From the NCBI RefSeq assembly GCF_030848805.1, contig NC_092360.1:12028001-12092000 (forward strand): DNA of 64,000 nucleotides, written 5' to 3'. Shown one piece after another: positions 49,358 to 61,100 of this stretch. The stretch comes from Temnothorax longispinosus. Taxonomy: Eukaryota; Arthropoda; Insecta; Hymenoptera; Formicidae. The position numbers were made by a program, and so were the translations under genes. Under the pieces are notes generated by a model. The model did no database searches. It was given only the letters and a program-made list of their open reading frames with translations, and was not told where the DNA came from. Each line of letters opens with the position of its first letter. Position 1 is the first letter of the stretch.

Positions 49358-52300
49358 TTATTGCATAATATAATTAATGATTTTTAATTAATTGAATATT
49401 TAGCACACGAAGAGCAAGTGTACATAGAAACTGAAAATTTATGTATGAATGATATGTCGCTAAAATATATTTCTCGAACATATTCGTCAGTCTTGAATTT
49501 ATTAAGAATATAGCATCACAGTTATTTCGTTAATAAAAAGTGCAATTCTCGCTATTTTGTTTTTATTTAATTATCTGCAATTAAATAATTTTGTTACCTA
49601 AGCACGTTTACTTTCGGTTACTTTTGTGCGCTGTGTTTTACATTCGGCATTGTCGACTTGCTCATTGTCAATAGCTGCTAAACGTACGTATGTGAGAGAC
49701 AAAGAGAGAAAGAGCAAGACGTTTAAGATTTCGAAATTTATTTTGGAAAGTGGACAGCAGCTACGTGTCATTACGCTTCATACGCGATAAGTATAACAGT
49801 ATATTATACATGTGAGAAATCCTGTGCAAATAGACCGCCAATCGTGTCTTCTTTAATTCGTGTGTATTAAAGCGCGATAAGACGTTGATACAAAGCATAG
49901 CATGTTCGTTCGCAGATTCAGTCGATCTGTCGACGGCGACCGATACGCATCACGCGTTTTGTTTGATTTCGCGATAACAGATCGAACGCATAATTAGCGT
50001 GTCTCATCGCATCTTTTGGATAAACAAGGACCTTCTCGTGAAAGGCGACGCTTCTAGAATTTTTGTTTTTTTTTTTCTAATCGGCAAAAGTGTAAATTAG
50101 TTCGAATATAGATTAATGCGCGAAGTCGAGAAACAATTTCAGCAAAATTGAAATTTGCTGCGTGCGTTAATTCGGCGTTAAATCCTCGACGTGGTGTGTC
50201 ACAAGGGCGAGAGCCCTTGAAGCTGCAATCTGCAATTAACGTCGCCGTTTGCAAGTGATTTGATATTACATAACATGATCGAACGCAAAAAGTAAAAAAA
50301 AATAATTGGCGCAGTGTGTGTGTGCGCTTCTTAGAGGAGTTCTACCCATCTTGGGAAGAAAACGTGGCTGGGACTTCCTGTCTTGAGTTCCGAGCGAGCA
50401 GGTCTATGCCGCGATCTTTCAAGAAAGATGTCAACGACACCTTTAAGAATAGGTATACATAACTCTCGTTAGGGATTTTTCCACCGATGATTTGTTATTG
50501 CTCTCCGCATCAATATGCTTTAACACGTTATCAGTGCGAATAATGATGCATTGTGGAAACAATGCGCATAAACGCAGTTGGCAATGCGCATAAATACGCA
50601 ATGCGTCGATATGTTGATTTTCTGATGCACTTTGAACGACGGATACTTTTTATTTGCACTTTGCAGAAGTGCCTTATAACGGTACTCTTTTTTTTTAGTG
50701 AAAATGTGCAAGCACACGTGTTTTTTTTTTAATTTAAAAAAATATATATATGTTCTTTGTTTAATTAAAAAATACAAACAGACAAAATGCTGGAATACTC
50801 TCTATAATTATAAAATAAAACAATGAAGATTTTTGGGAATGTAGCGTTTTTTTTTCCAATGATTTTTGTACACGAATTTTTGCAGTGCACGTTGCGTTCA
50901 ATAATCATTAGCCGCACTGTGTATAGCAATGAGAGAAAACATTGCCTTTAAAAAGGCGTCACATTGACTCTATAATCGCGCATTCTTCTTTAATGTAGTT
51001 CATTTAATCGTAATAGTATAGATGCGTGTGTGCCATGCCGCCCTCGCGGGACAGATTGGTTTTATTTTTAAGTTTCACGACTTGGCTGGCCACTGTAATT
51101 TTAGCAGCACGTGTTCTACGCACGGATGAATCCTTCTTTTCACAAACACAATGCGCATAACGCGATATAAGCCAGCAATGAGACTATATTTCTTTCTATA
51201 AATTTATTTTGAGATAAAACGGGAACGCGTGCGACTATGTAGTCTAAAAAGAAATTTGGCGTAACTTTTTACAATAGTATAAATTCGTCATAGCAGAAAG
51301 TTCAAAGACAGATTAATATTACTATTAAAATTACCTCATATAATATAAAATTTATATGATAAAAATGGATTGCCGTTTTAATTAGTCAATATTATATATA
51401 AAACATGGAGCTTCCATAAATCGCATAGTTCTCGATAATGAAAGGAATCTTTCATCCCAAACCGTTTAATTTTCACGATGCTTTATTTGCCCAAGCCGTC
51501 TGAGTAAATAATGATCTTCCTATCCGACAACGCCGCGCGTTCCGTAAAAGAAAAGAGTTATCAATGCGATATGTGATAAGTTATCGTAGAGAGCATTATT
51601 CCGTAGATCGGGTCATCGTTTCGTTGAAGCATAAAGGTGAGACTGATGACCTCTTGATCATCAAATCTGTCATCGTACGAGATTCTCAAATCGCGACGTC
51701 CGTTCGCGTTCTCCCACGAGTTCACGAAGTCGCTGCATGTAATCTGCGTTGCTCCTATTTAAATTTACATGCGTTTTCCTTTAAATATAGTTTGCTGTAG
51801 CGTGTTCTCAGACTTTCCGATAATTTACCCGCTATTACGAAATGTTATAAACAAATCGTGCAACGCGTGCCGCGCAACGAGAACGGAATGTTAACGTTTT
51901 TAACTAATTAATATACGTACGAATTGCTTTTTTCCATCGATGTATAAAATGTGTAATTGTTTTTCGTGAATATATAAAATGTTATTTTTATATGTAAAGA
52001 AACATGTAGGAACCGCAAAATATCAGATATAATTACTTCGTGTTTGCGAGAAACATCGTCTTTAACGCGTAGAAATTTGAAAGTCGTTCTCGCTCTAACT
52101 GGGTTTTGCTAGATAAGATTGTATAGAATTATCGAATAATGTGTCATTAATGTGTAGACAGCGTTTTATTACGTGTTTTATTAGTGTTGTGCGATAAGGT
52201 GATTTTGAATTCAAAAATCTGTGTGTCGAAGTATAATAAGATACGGGATTCCATAAAAACAGAGCCCGCACTTTAGCGTTAGCACGATTTTATAGCAAAG

Positions 52301-52936
52301 CTGTGGAGGACTCACGGAAATTTCCAATGCTTTTTAAACGCACGTACATTTACAGGCGAGGACACGTATCTTGTGACCTGTCGTTGCAGATAATAAACGA
52401 TAAGGAACTATATCTCCTACATATGCTGCATTCCATATCGAGACAATTGATACGTTTAATTATAGGTCTATTAATTTTATCAGACTCGACATCGAGCGTC
52501 AATAAGTCTAGTTACAGAAAACGACAGGTGTACAATATTTTTATATCTTTACAAGTCTATCTCTGTAACATTTATCATTTTTCACGTTTAGTTTCGTACG
52601 TAAAACTTTTTGCAAGGAAGAAGACAACTTTGAAAATATCGCATTTCTAGCACTTTTAAAAATAGTTTTTGAAGTTTTCAATATTTCTCGAATAATTTAA
52701 AGAGGCTGAATTAACCTAAATATACATATATATAAACAAAAGTAGCAAAGAATTGAAAGAAAAGTAATCAGTTTTACCTATTTATCTATATTTAAATCAG
52801 TTATCAAATAGATCTCTGATGTTATCGATGCGAGAAATAAAATTGAAGACGACTGTGAACTCATTTCTCAGATTGATTAAACTTTCAGAAAGTTAAGATA
52901 TGTTTATACGTTTTATATTGGCGATATTTTTTGCAG
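49358..52936. other. Long spacer upstream of the APD-like gene
   Basis: AT-rich overall, with moderately GC-richer stretches near 49,650-50,480 and 51,000-51,900. A poly(A) signal for CWC27 is plausible near 49,533. The unresolved first exon of the APD-like gene should lie here. One possible small exon starts at ATG 50,406 (MPRSFKKDVNDTFKN) and stops at a donor GTATAC, but its phase does not fit the next recognised exon. No other gene seen. Confidence 0.45.
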
Positions 52937-55900
52937 AGGATGGTATTCGCCCACGAGATTGGCAACCGCGAAGATCAAGTTATAAAGTACCTTTAAGATT
53001 GATGCGATTATGCTTGCTGGGACTGCTTTTGCCGTTCCTATTCATTGTTGGGCCGCTGTATCTGCGATACCGCGTGTACTCCGAGCAGCTATATGCCTTA
53101 GCAATATCGGACCAGAGACTGGTCGATAGCAAAGTATCTACCGTTTGGTGCCAAGTAAGGCATTTTGCTATTAATATCTTATTTCTTCCTTGCTCTTCTT
53201 TTTTAATATTTCTAAAAACTTTATTAAAACTCTGTAAAATTTTTAAATCTCAAAATTATAATAAAGATGTAATATATATTATTCTGTGATTTTGCTCCAA
53301 TTATTATATGTTTTATTATTACAAATTAAATATAATTCTTATCCTCCTATACAATATTGTTATAAAAATTACGTTCTCAATGTATGCGATTGCGATTAAA
53401 TAAATATTTTTATTTCACAAATAGTTTTTTACAAATTATATATACTTTTCTTTTTTTTTCTTTCTAAGAAGTGTCCAGACAGTAAAACGCCTGTCATATT
53501 TACGAAATATGAAACTCGTAAACTCGTGACGAGCGTTTGCGTAAATAACATGTAGTGCTGCGTCCGCAAATGCTCAGTAGTAGTATCGTTATTGTGTCAA
53601 GCAATGGTTCATTCAATATTCGTTACCTTTTTCCAGCAAAATTTTACGCGCAGAGGTTTCATTGATATAATACAGTTTATATATTATTGATGGAAACAAT
53701 TTATACATTGTAGCTGCAAACAGTTTGCAGCATCAATTTACACATCTTTGTTGTAAAGTATTATAAGTGTGAATCCTAGACGGCGGCTACAATTCATGTT
53801 TACGCAATGTTTGTGCCGACAATACATAAATTGTTTTCAGCCACACGTTTGCATGTGACATTGCACACTCACGTTTTGCTATCTGGATTAAAACTGAACT
53901 GATAAATAATGAAATCAATGGTAAATTATTGTTACTGGTAAATTATTGTCTGTAGAGCCAAGTGATCAAAGTTAACGCCACGTTCAACGCGTACCTGATG
54001 AGTAACGAGCCAGTAGTTGAAAAAGAAACGGTGCCCGTTTCAATGACGAGACACCTCGTCATGGAAGACGATATGAAGGAGTATTGGGGATTTTATCTTC
54101 TGCAAGGCAGTAGCGTCACTGTTTCAGCTTGTGTAAGGTAGAATTATAGAAATGGGGGCTCTTTTTATCAAGCAAATCTCCAAAGGAAGAGAAAATTCGT
54201 TTTACCTATATACGCAATAAATATTGCTTATATACGTAATTCCCCCATTTCTTAACTGAAGTTTATTTTAATCCGCTCAAAATAATATTGTACTTTAATT
54301 CTACCATTACTAAGATACGAATGCTCCACTATTTTCAGATGGCCAGGTGCTTCTTTAACAATAATCCGTGGCTTCAAGAATCTGCACGAGTGCGCATTTA
54401 TCGGAGATGACAGCAGCGAGGAACTCGAGGAGCTCGTTGAAGTCGCTAAGGAAGAAGGTCTTCTTGATATGAAGAGCACTACGGAGGTGTATTATCTTTT
54501 CTCTCGAAAATAGATTCTTTTTTTTTCTATAAAGATAAAACACTTTTATTTATGCCATAATTTTTATTACAGACATCACGTCTTAGTAATGTACCGGACA
54601 AAATGAGACGAGCAGATCAGAACATACATTTTTATCACGAAGACAAAACTCTTCGTTTGAATATTTCTGAATCGTCTAAATATCAGCCGGGCAGTCACGA
54701 GTTGGATGCTGAAACGATGCGGAATATACTTACCCAGCTTTTGGCCAAGACCGATTATACAAAGAAGAAGAAGAAGAACCCGCATCATCATTACGAAGCG
54801 GTCTTCAGAGATATCACTAATATCGATAAACCAGTGACAACTCATCCTGGAAACTTACAACAAGATCAGCTTCGCGAAAAGTCAATAAACAATCTTGAAT
54901 CCAACAATAAAAATGTATCAGAAAATAGTACAAAGTGCGTTATTTTCCTTATTAATACTTCTGACTAATAACTTAATGACTATGTTCAATAAATATTACG
55001 GTACTTTTCTCTTTTATTAAAAAAATTTGAAAATTAATATTAAACATGTTATTAATTAAATCTAACTTTGTAAATTGTAAACAAGTCTCATTTATATCTA
55101 ATTGATTTTCTTTTCCTAACTTTTTTCTTTGCGATTGAAAATTGTGAACTCAATTGTTTCAGATCCACGCTATTGTCTTCGAAAATACCAATTTCTGTCC
55201 AAGAAAAGCAATACAACCACAAAGAATCTAAGATCCAACAGACTGCCGCGTCTTCTTCTAAGCTCCATCCGAGTTCTACAGTATCCAGCAAGCAAACGGA
55301 GTCTAGTATGGCACGAGAAATCATGAAAGAGCAAGAAGAGTCGACAACTAAACAGGCAAACTTTGAGGAGGTGTTTCAAGATGTCCTACGAAAAATCAAT
55401 TCCTTAGGTGACCGTGGTAAACAAATGTTGCACAAATTGATGGATACGATTGACGCGGAAGCCGGCGCTAAAGGCGCTGCGTTGAAGCAATTGGTAAACG
55501 ACACGATGAACGACAAGAAATTGTCGAGCGAAGCTAAACAGAGAAGAAGGAGAGATTTAATTCTTTCATCGCCGCTTTATGAGGAACTAACACAGGAGGA
55601 TGAAGATGGTGACGCAGCGTTAGAAGAGGTAAAAGTTTTTTTCCACTGTATTTCTTATGTTTTATTAGCGTAAAGTGCCGTAAAGTATAAACTGATTTTT
55701 TAAATTATAATTACTCTGCAATACACTTTTAAGCTTCAGGTACTTCTATGCTTATCATGAAAAACATTGTTTATTGTTTATTGGGAAGTTTAATTAACTC
55801 TAAAATTGATTAAAGATTATCCATTATAAGAGTATCAAAATTAATGCGCAAGAATTAATACACAAAGTATCATTGAGAACTTTCTAGCAAGTGACACAAA

Positions 55901-57238
55901 CGTCGTTCTATCTTTCTTTTCTGGCGATGAGTAACAAAACGACACTTGTGTCGACTTGTGTCGCTTGCTGGAAAGCTCCCACTGGCTTTATTACTGATAA
56001 TATACTGTTTTTTATTAAAAAGACGGATTGTAATTCACCGCGTATTGTCATAATGAGTAGAAAGATAAAGTTCCAGTTAAATTTGTGGAATTAGAAATTA
56101 GGATGCAAATAGTTCCTGCTCAAATCAGTGGATCTTTCCGTCGGGCGTTTGCAAGATTGTTTATCAGCAGAAACCATATAATAATGTTTGATCAATCTTA
56201 CTGCCTTTATGGATCTTGTGGAACATGTCGTTGTTTGCAAAGTGTGACTATGATTCACACTTATTTGTCATTTGAAATTTGTTTATAGCCTTAATTGAGT
56301 TTAGTAAAATGTATATTTTGTTTATCGAAGAAAATAATTTTGAATGCGGAAAACTATAAAGAATACACTTTTGCCATGCTCAATTCAACAATAAGAATAG
56401 GAAGAGAATGTAAATTTATAATATCTGTTTCTCAGGATATGTTGCATCCAGATGGTATTGCAGAAGATCGAGGTACCGTAAATGAAACAACCTTGAACGA
56501 TAGAAGTAACTCCGAGTTCTGGAGCTCATTTAGCAGTTCCGAAGAACGACTGTTGGAATGCAAAGGTCTTATCCTAAATTTGCCTTTGACACCGCATCGT
56601 TTTTGTACGCCCAAACATGAAAGTCATCATTCTACGGCTTCCTTCGCCAATACGGTAACATATAGGTAGGTAGACAAATTATTGTTTGCGTTAATTTTCT
56701 CTTTATAAATAAGAATGTATTTATTCAATTGTTAATTCAGTTTTCTCGATCGCTCTTAATTATCGGTCTTAATTAAGGCTTTACGAATCATTTTCCAATA
56801 ATCTGAATCAAATAAATACTATTTTCCAAAATGTAGGCACAACTATTTTTATGTTAACTGTATATATAATACATATATTTATGATATATTTTGTTATTAT
56901 TTGATTGTAGAGTACCTCTAAATGGATATTATTTCTTTGTGTTTAATTCGGAAAACGAGGTTCAACCTAATTACGTGAGGGTGAAATTTGATCTTTTAAA
57001 GACCGTCTACAATACTTCGAATCCCGTGCACTCATGTAAAAACAGCACGAAAGAGTGCTCGTTACCGTTTCAGTTGTTCAGCAACGAGAGAACAGTGTTA
57101 GAACTGCCATTAAGTGGAAATGATTCGCAATGGAATGAGGAATATATTGGGGTGTCTGTATGCGAACCACGAACGATGGTTTACACCATTTGTGTTATCA
57201 TGGTGCCTTTGCTGATCCTTTGTTTCGCTTTTCAATAG
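52937..57238 (+). CDS. Two-pass membrane protein resembling the APD1-4 (DUF4792/DUF4793) family, without RING; 5' exon missing
   Basis: Seven exons join in phase: 52937-53154, 53956-54137, 54339-54486, 54573-54934, 55163-55628, 56435-56667, 56911-57238. The first recognised exon starts inside a codon, so an upstream exon with the start codon is unresolved. A membrane helix (LCLLGLLLPFLFIVGPLYL) lies near the N-terminus. A luminal or extracellular part follows (CQSQVIKVNATFNAYLMS; YWGFYLLQGSSVTVSACVRW; ASLTIIRGFKNLHECAFIGD). Next is a long variable charged region with KKKKKNPHHHYEAV and RRRRD. The conserved C-terminal module (GYYFFVFNSENEVQPNYVRV, CSLPFQLF, VSVCEPRTM) ends in a second helix (VYTICVIMVPLLILCFAFQ) at the stop codon. 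This order fits insect proteins with the domains found in plant APD E3 ligases, but no RING finger is present. Function unknown. Intron 5 contains a family A MITE. Confidence 0.78.
53690..53842. repeat. Degenerate foldback element in an APD-like gene intron
   Basis: GGAAACAATTTATACATTGTAG on the left pairs imperfectly with the inverse of ACAATACATAAATTGTTTTC on the right, and a smaller palindrome GCTGCAAACAGTTTGCAGC lies inside. It looks like an old MITE; no second copy was found in the window. Confidence 0.45.
55874..55980 (-). mobile_element. Palindromic MITE, family A, copy 2
   Basis: Its reverse complement begins GGGAGCTTTCCAGCAAGCGA, identical to copy 1 at 2,409. It also shares GACACAAGTGTCGTTTTG, GTTACTCATC and CGACGTTTGTGTC. 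The other terminus is more decayed (GAGAACTTTCTAGCAAGTGA). It lies in an intron of the APD-like gene. Confidence 0.8.
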
Positions 57239-57462
57239 CAGATTGCGTTATCAACAGTATTCATATACATAAAACACATTTCTATTGACCATGATTGTTA
57301 ACGTTATTGCACCAAAGCCTTTGAAAAAGGAAGGATGATAATGATAATAACAATTCGGTACTTTTTATTAATTGATCGAATTGATAAACGAAATACTAAT
57401 ATTGCCTTTACTTGTTGTGGTAAAGACAAAAGAAAGAAAAGTTTCACCAACGAATATATGTA

Positions 57463-57612
57463 TGGAGGGGTAAAAACCACAGTGAGTCAAATTTTTAAAA
57501 ATATTTTCTCGTGTGCATAGATGCAATCTGTACAATATATAAATTGCATCTATGCACACAAAAAAATATTTTTAAAAATTTGACTTACACCACTGTGGTT
57601 TTTACCCCTCCA
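57463..57612. mobile_element. Long-arm hairpin MITE downstream of the APD-like gene
   Basis: Arms of about 65-70 bases: TGGAGGGGTAAAAACCACAG at the left and its inverse at the right, continuing through TCAAATTTTTAAAAATATTTT and TGTGCATAGATGCAAT with few mismatches. The loop is about 15 bases. It starts 225 bases after the APD-like stop codon, so it may be transcribed in that 3' untranslated region and could fold into a long stem. Confidence 0.8.
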
Positions 57613-57977
57613 TATGTTTAAAGGTAAAATACCAAAAAATATTATATATTTTAATGGTAAAAAAATGACTATTTTCTGTGAGAAATGTGGATAATAAAAT
57701 TGTGCAGATGCAATTAAATATTAATTTTCTAATTTCTTGAAAAAATTTTTTATTTTTTAAACTAAGATTTTCAATGTCAAAATATTGTTTTATTTACTGA
57801 CATAAGCTTACAAAATTTTTTAATAATTAATGCTATATTTTCACTATTTTTATCCGTACATGGATATAAGTTGAAATCCTTTCTTAATCTAGATAAATAA
57901 CATACAAATGTATTTTTAATTTATCAACCAATTTCCTACTTGTAAAACTTGGCTCGATCTAGTTACCTATGTAACAT

Positions 57978-58197
57978 TTCACGGAAAAAATGGTTTTGCT
58001 GAATTATTTAAAAATTTAGCTAGAAACAGATGTAAAAATAATTATATTGAACGCTCACCAGAATGTCAAAATTTATACAGCATTATCATTATCGTTGAGC
58101 GTTCTACATAATTATTTTGATGATCTGATATAATTATTTTCAAACCTGTATCTAGCCTAATTTTTATATACTTCAGCAAAATCGTTCTTTCCGTATA
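57978..58197. mobile_element. MITE with CACGGAAAAAA-type ends, copy 2 (related ends, different body)
   Basis: Starts CACGGAAAAAATGGTTTTGC and ends GCAAAATCGTTCTTTCCGT. Inner arms GCTAGAAACAGATG and TTGAACGCTCA find inverse partners (CCTGTATCTAGC, TGAGCGTTC). The right arm has an extra internal duplication of ATAATTATTTT. The ends match those of the 11,524 element, but the bodies differ. Confidence 0.6.
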
Positions 58198-61100
58198 TAA
58201 ATTCTTCGTGAACATGCTGTGATTGTGCTTTTTTGCAAACTTATATACAGATTTTCATTCAATATTACTATTATATAATATGTATTTATAGTATAACTAT
58301 AGTTTTTAAAGATGTGCGGGTTTCTGGAATCGGTTATTTGATAACAGAAATAATTAATGTTGTCATGACATGCCTGATTAATTTTACGTATTCGGAAATC
58401 TATATAGAATTATCCGTGGTTATCGAATAATTGGGCTCATTTAGTAATTGACTTATTAAACATATGGATATGACTCAAATCGTATTTGCAAATACTCGCA
58501 TATCTTAGAAATTTTATAGTATTTTGCGGAGTCATAAAATTATTGAATTCTGCTGTAAAACATAGGCGATTGTACAAAGTCATTTTTAAACTGGCGAAAG
58601 AAGCTGTGATCGAAATCCAACGGTTCTGCGATTTAACTGACAAATCGCTGAATTATACGTATCAAAGGCTGATTGTGAGAGTTTTAGATCGCAGTTTTAT
58701 CGCGAGATACTACGATTAGAAGAGACGAAGCTCCAATTGTGAAGAGTAGATTTAAAAATTAATACTTTTATTAGAACTACTTGATCTATAATATAAGTAC
58801 CGAGATTACACATTTGCTTCATAATCGCTGCTGGCTGTTACAAATACTCTAGATTACTTGCGATTCATATACGCGTACTTCGTGATACAAGGTCGTGATA
58901 CGTTGAGTGAGATAATGCGTCGCATCTGATACGGTACAACTTCGACCATGAAGTTAATTGTTAAGGCTAATGGACGATACAATTAAATTGTAACACATTG
59001 TCGGACAATAGAATTAATTGTTGAATTATGTAAATAAAATGATCCATTAAATTGTATTTAAGTATCAAACTTATCTTATCAATCCTGATGTATCCAGAAG
59101 CTGATAAGTGACAACGGTTAGGTGGAAGACAGTTATAAATATATTTATACGTATGTACATTACAATGCTAAAATTACTCACTGATATTAAGTATTGATTT
59201 ATGTAAACATATTTACATGATAAATTTTAAGGTATCTTATTCTTTTCGAGGATGAAATGTTGTGCCATGAATATTCGTTTTGTGCATCTTACCTCGCATC
59301 AATTATCTCTCGAAGTAATTTTCTCCCGTTTTGACTTTATCCTGATTCATGATGTGCAGATGTAACTCGCGACGACGTAACGTGGTCGCGTAACTCTCAA
59401 CGCAGGGAGTTAATATTCGTTCCAAATGTCTTATGTATACGCGCGTTTCGATGATCGATATGTCAGCGGGCGCGAGTGCCACACGTGGAAAACAAACACT
59501 AATAATGGGATTAGCGTGGGGCGGCTGGTTGACGGCGATAACGAAAATTGATTTCACCCTTCGCGTCCCCCTTCGGCCACCCCACGAGCACGGGGATGCT
59601 CCATTCGAGCGCGTTGACGTTCATGGGACGCTGCGCAAAACCGGCGACACGCCTCTCTCCCACCGACACACCCCAGTGAGACCCCAATACCCACACGTGC
59701 CCGCGATAGAACACCGGTTTAACCCATTCAAGAAGTGATTTAACTCCGTTAGCGGAAATCAATTGCACTCTCGCATACCGCCAAACAAAAGTTACAGAGG
59801 GATGTCGGATAGTTGTAAAATTGCGGCACGAATCTATAAAAATGATTGTTCAGGCGAGAATCTTATATTTCAAAAATAAAGAAGACAAAAAAAAAGAGTT
59901 TAAGCGGATATCTAACGAATTTACGAAAAAAAAGTTTTTTGAACATTTCAACGACGCAGACGGTTCAGATTTCTGCATTGCCTGAAATGCGATTTTGTAT
60001 AATTTATATAATTACAAAAATTATGAAAACAATTTGTGAATTATTTCAACAAAAATATGCGCGTTGATGCGTCAGGGGCGAGTGGTAATTTGAAATTTAA
60101 TTCTTGAATAATTCTTGTAACTATAGTAACAGCGATTAAAGCAATGAGACGTTAGAAAGGCAGAACTTAAAAGAAAATAATTAAGCTGTCCCTGTGCAAA
60201 ATTATTTTATGACTAATTCTCGGTTCAATTTAAATACAGTTCTAAACTTCATTACGTTTCGTTATTGTTGTGGTACTTGCATCGATCGTTGAAAAAGAGT
60301 AAATATTTTTTATTCAACGGCAATCCAATATTTAGCTATTGCAACAAGAAGACAATATTCTAAGATGGCTATCTAACGGTGACACTTTATATACAAGTGA
60401 AAGTGCCGCTGAGATTTTGAGCAGAACGCTATTGAAACGAGGAGATGGAGGCTGCGCGAGTGTTCGCCGCTGATAAGAGATGCCCCGCCCTGCAGCCCTC
60501 TCGCGGCAGTCACCCTCCCGGGTCCTCGCGATCGTAGAATTGCAGGGTCAAGTTGTTGGAGGGCTCTCGGCAACGGCATGAGATATTAATCTCGGGGGAT
60601 TAAACGGACAAATCGACGGAAGATTAATTTTTAAGGTGCCGTAAAGTGGAAAGGATTACCTCGACGCTTAATTAACAGTTACGCTACGTCGTTCTGTAAT
60701 TAATCTTCGCATTTTTTACGGGTCCTGCCGTGTTTCGACTACGCGCGAACGAATCTGGAAATATAAAATACACTGGAGAATTGCAAAGTTGTCGGAATAT
60801 TTATAATCGTTGCAATACCGATGTATTGTGAACGAACGTATTTGTAATCCACGATTCCGCGATATCGCTAAATTTATAACACGTTTATTACGGATATAAA
60901 TCTTCCGACTGGATCCTGATGTCGACATTAATGATTCCCCGGATTTTTATCTGAAAATCGGCACCGCGCCGAAGACCGCGATAAGAGTCACGTGAGTCAA
61001 TCTCATGCGGCGATATTAATACCTTATTCTTATTCATTGGCACGCGCAAATTGGCCGCGAGTTGCCAGGCCTGTGGGAAACCGCTACAAAGTATCCCCTA

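Noticed and set aside
50406..50451. MPRSF peptide resembling a SNAG motif as the first exon of the APD-like gene
   Set aside because: The only donor leaves two bases of a codon, which does not match the phase of the exon at 52,937, and the Snail/Gfi-type motif continues differently. Kept only as a weak candidate.
52303..52650. 115-residue frame just upstream of the APD-like exons
   Set aside because: Starts at GTG, composition is ordinary for AT-rich sequence, and neither phase nor similarity supports it as an exon.
59433..59738. 101-residue plus-strand frame in a GC-rich island
   Set aside because: Proline/histidine/arginine-rich, opposed by another frame on the minus strand, with no recognisable domain; more likely regulatory or neutral sequence.
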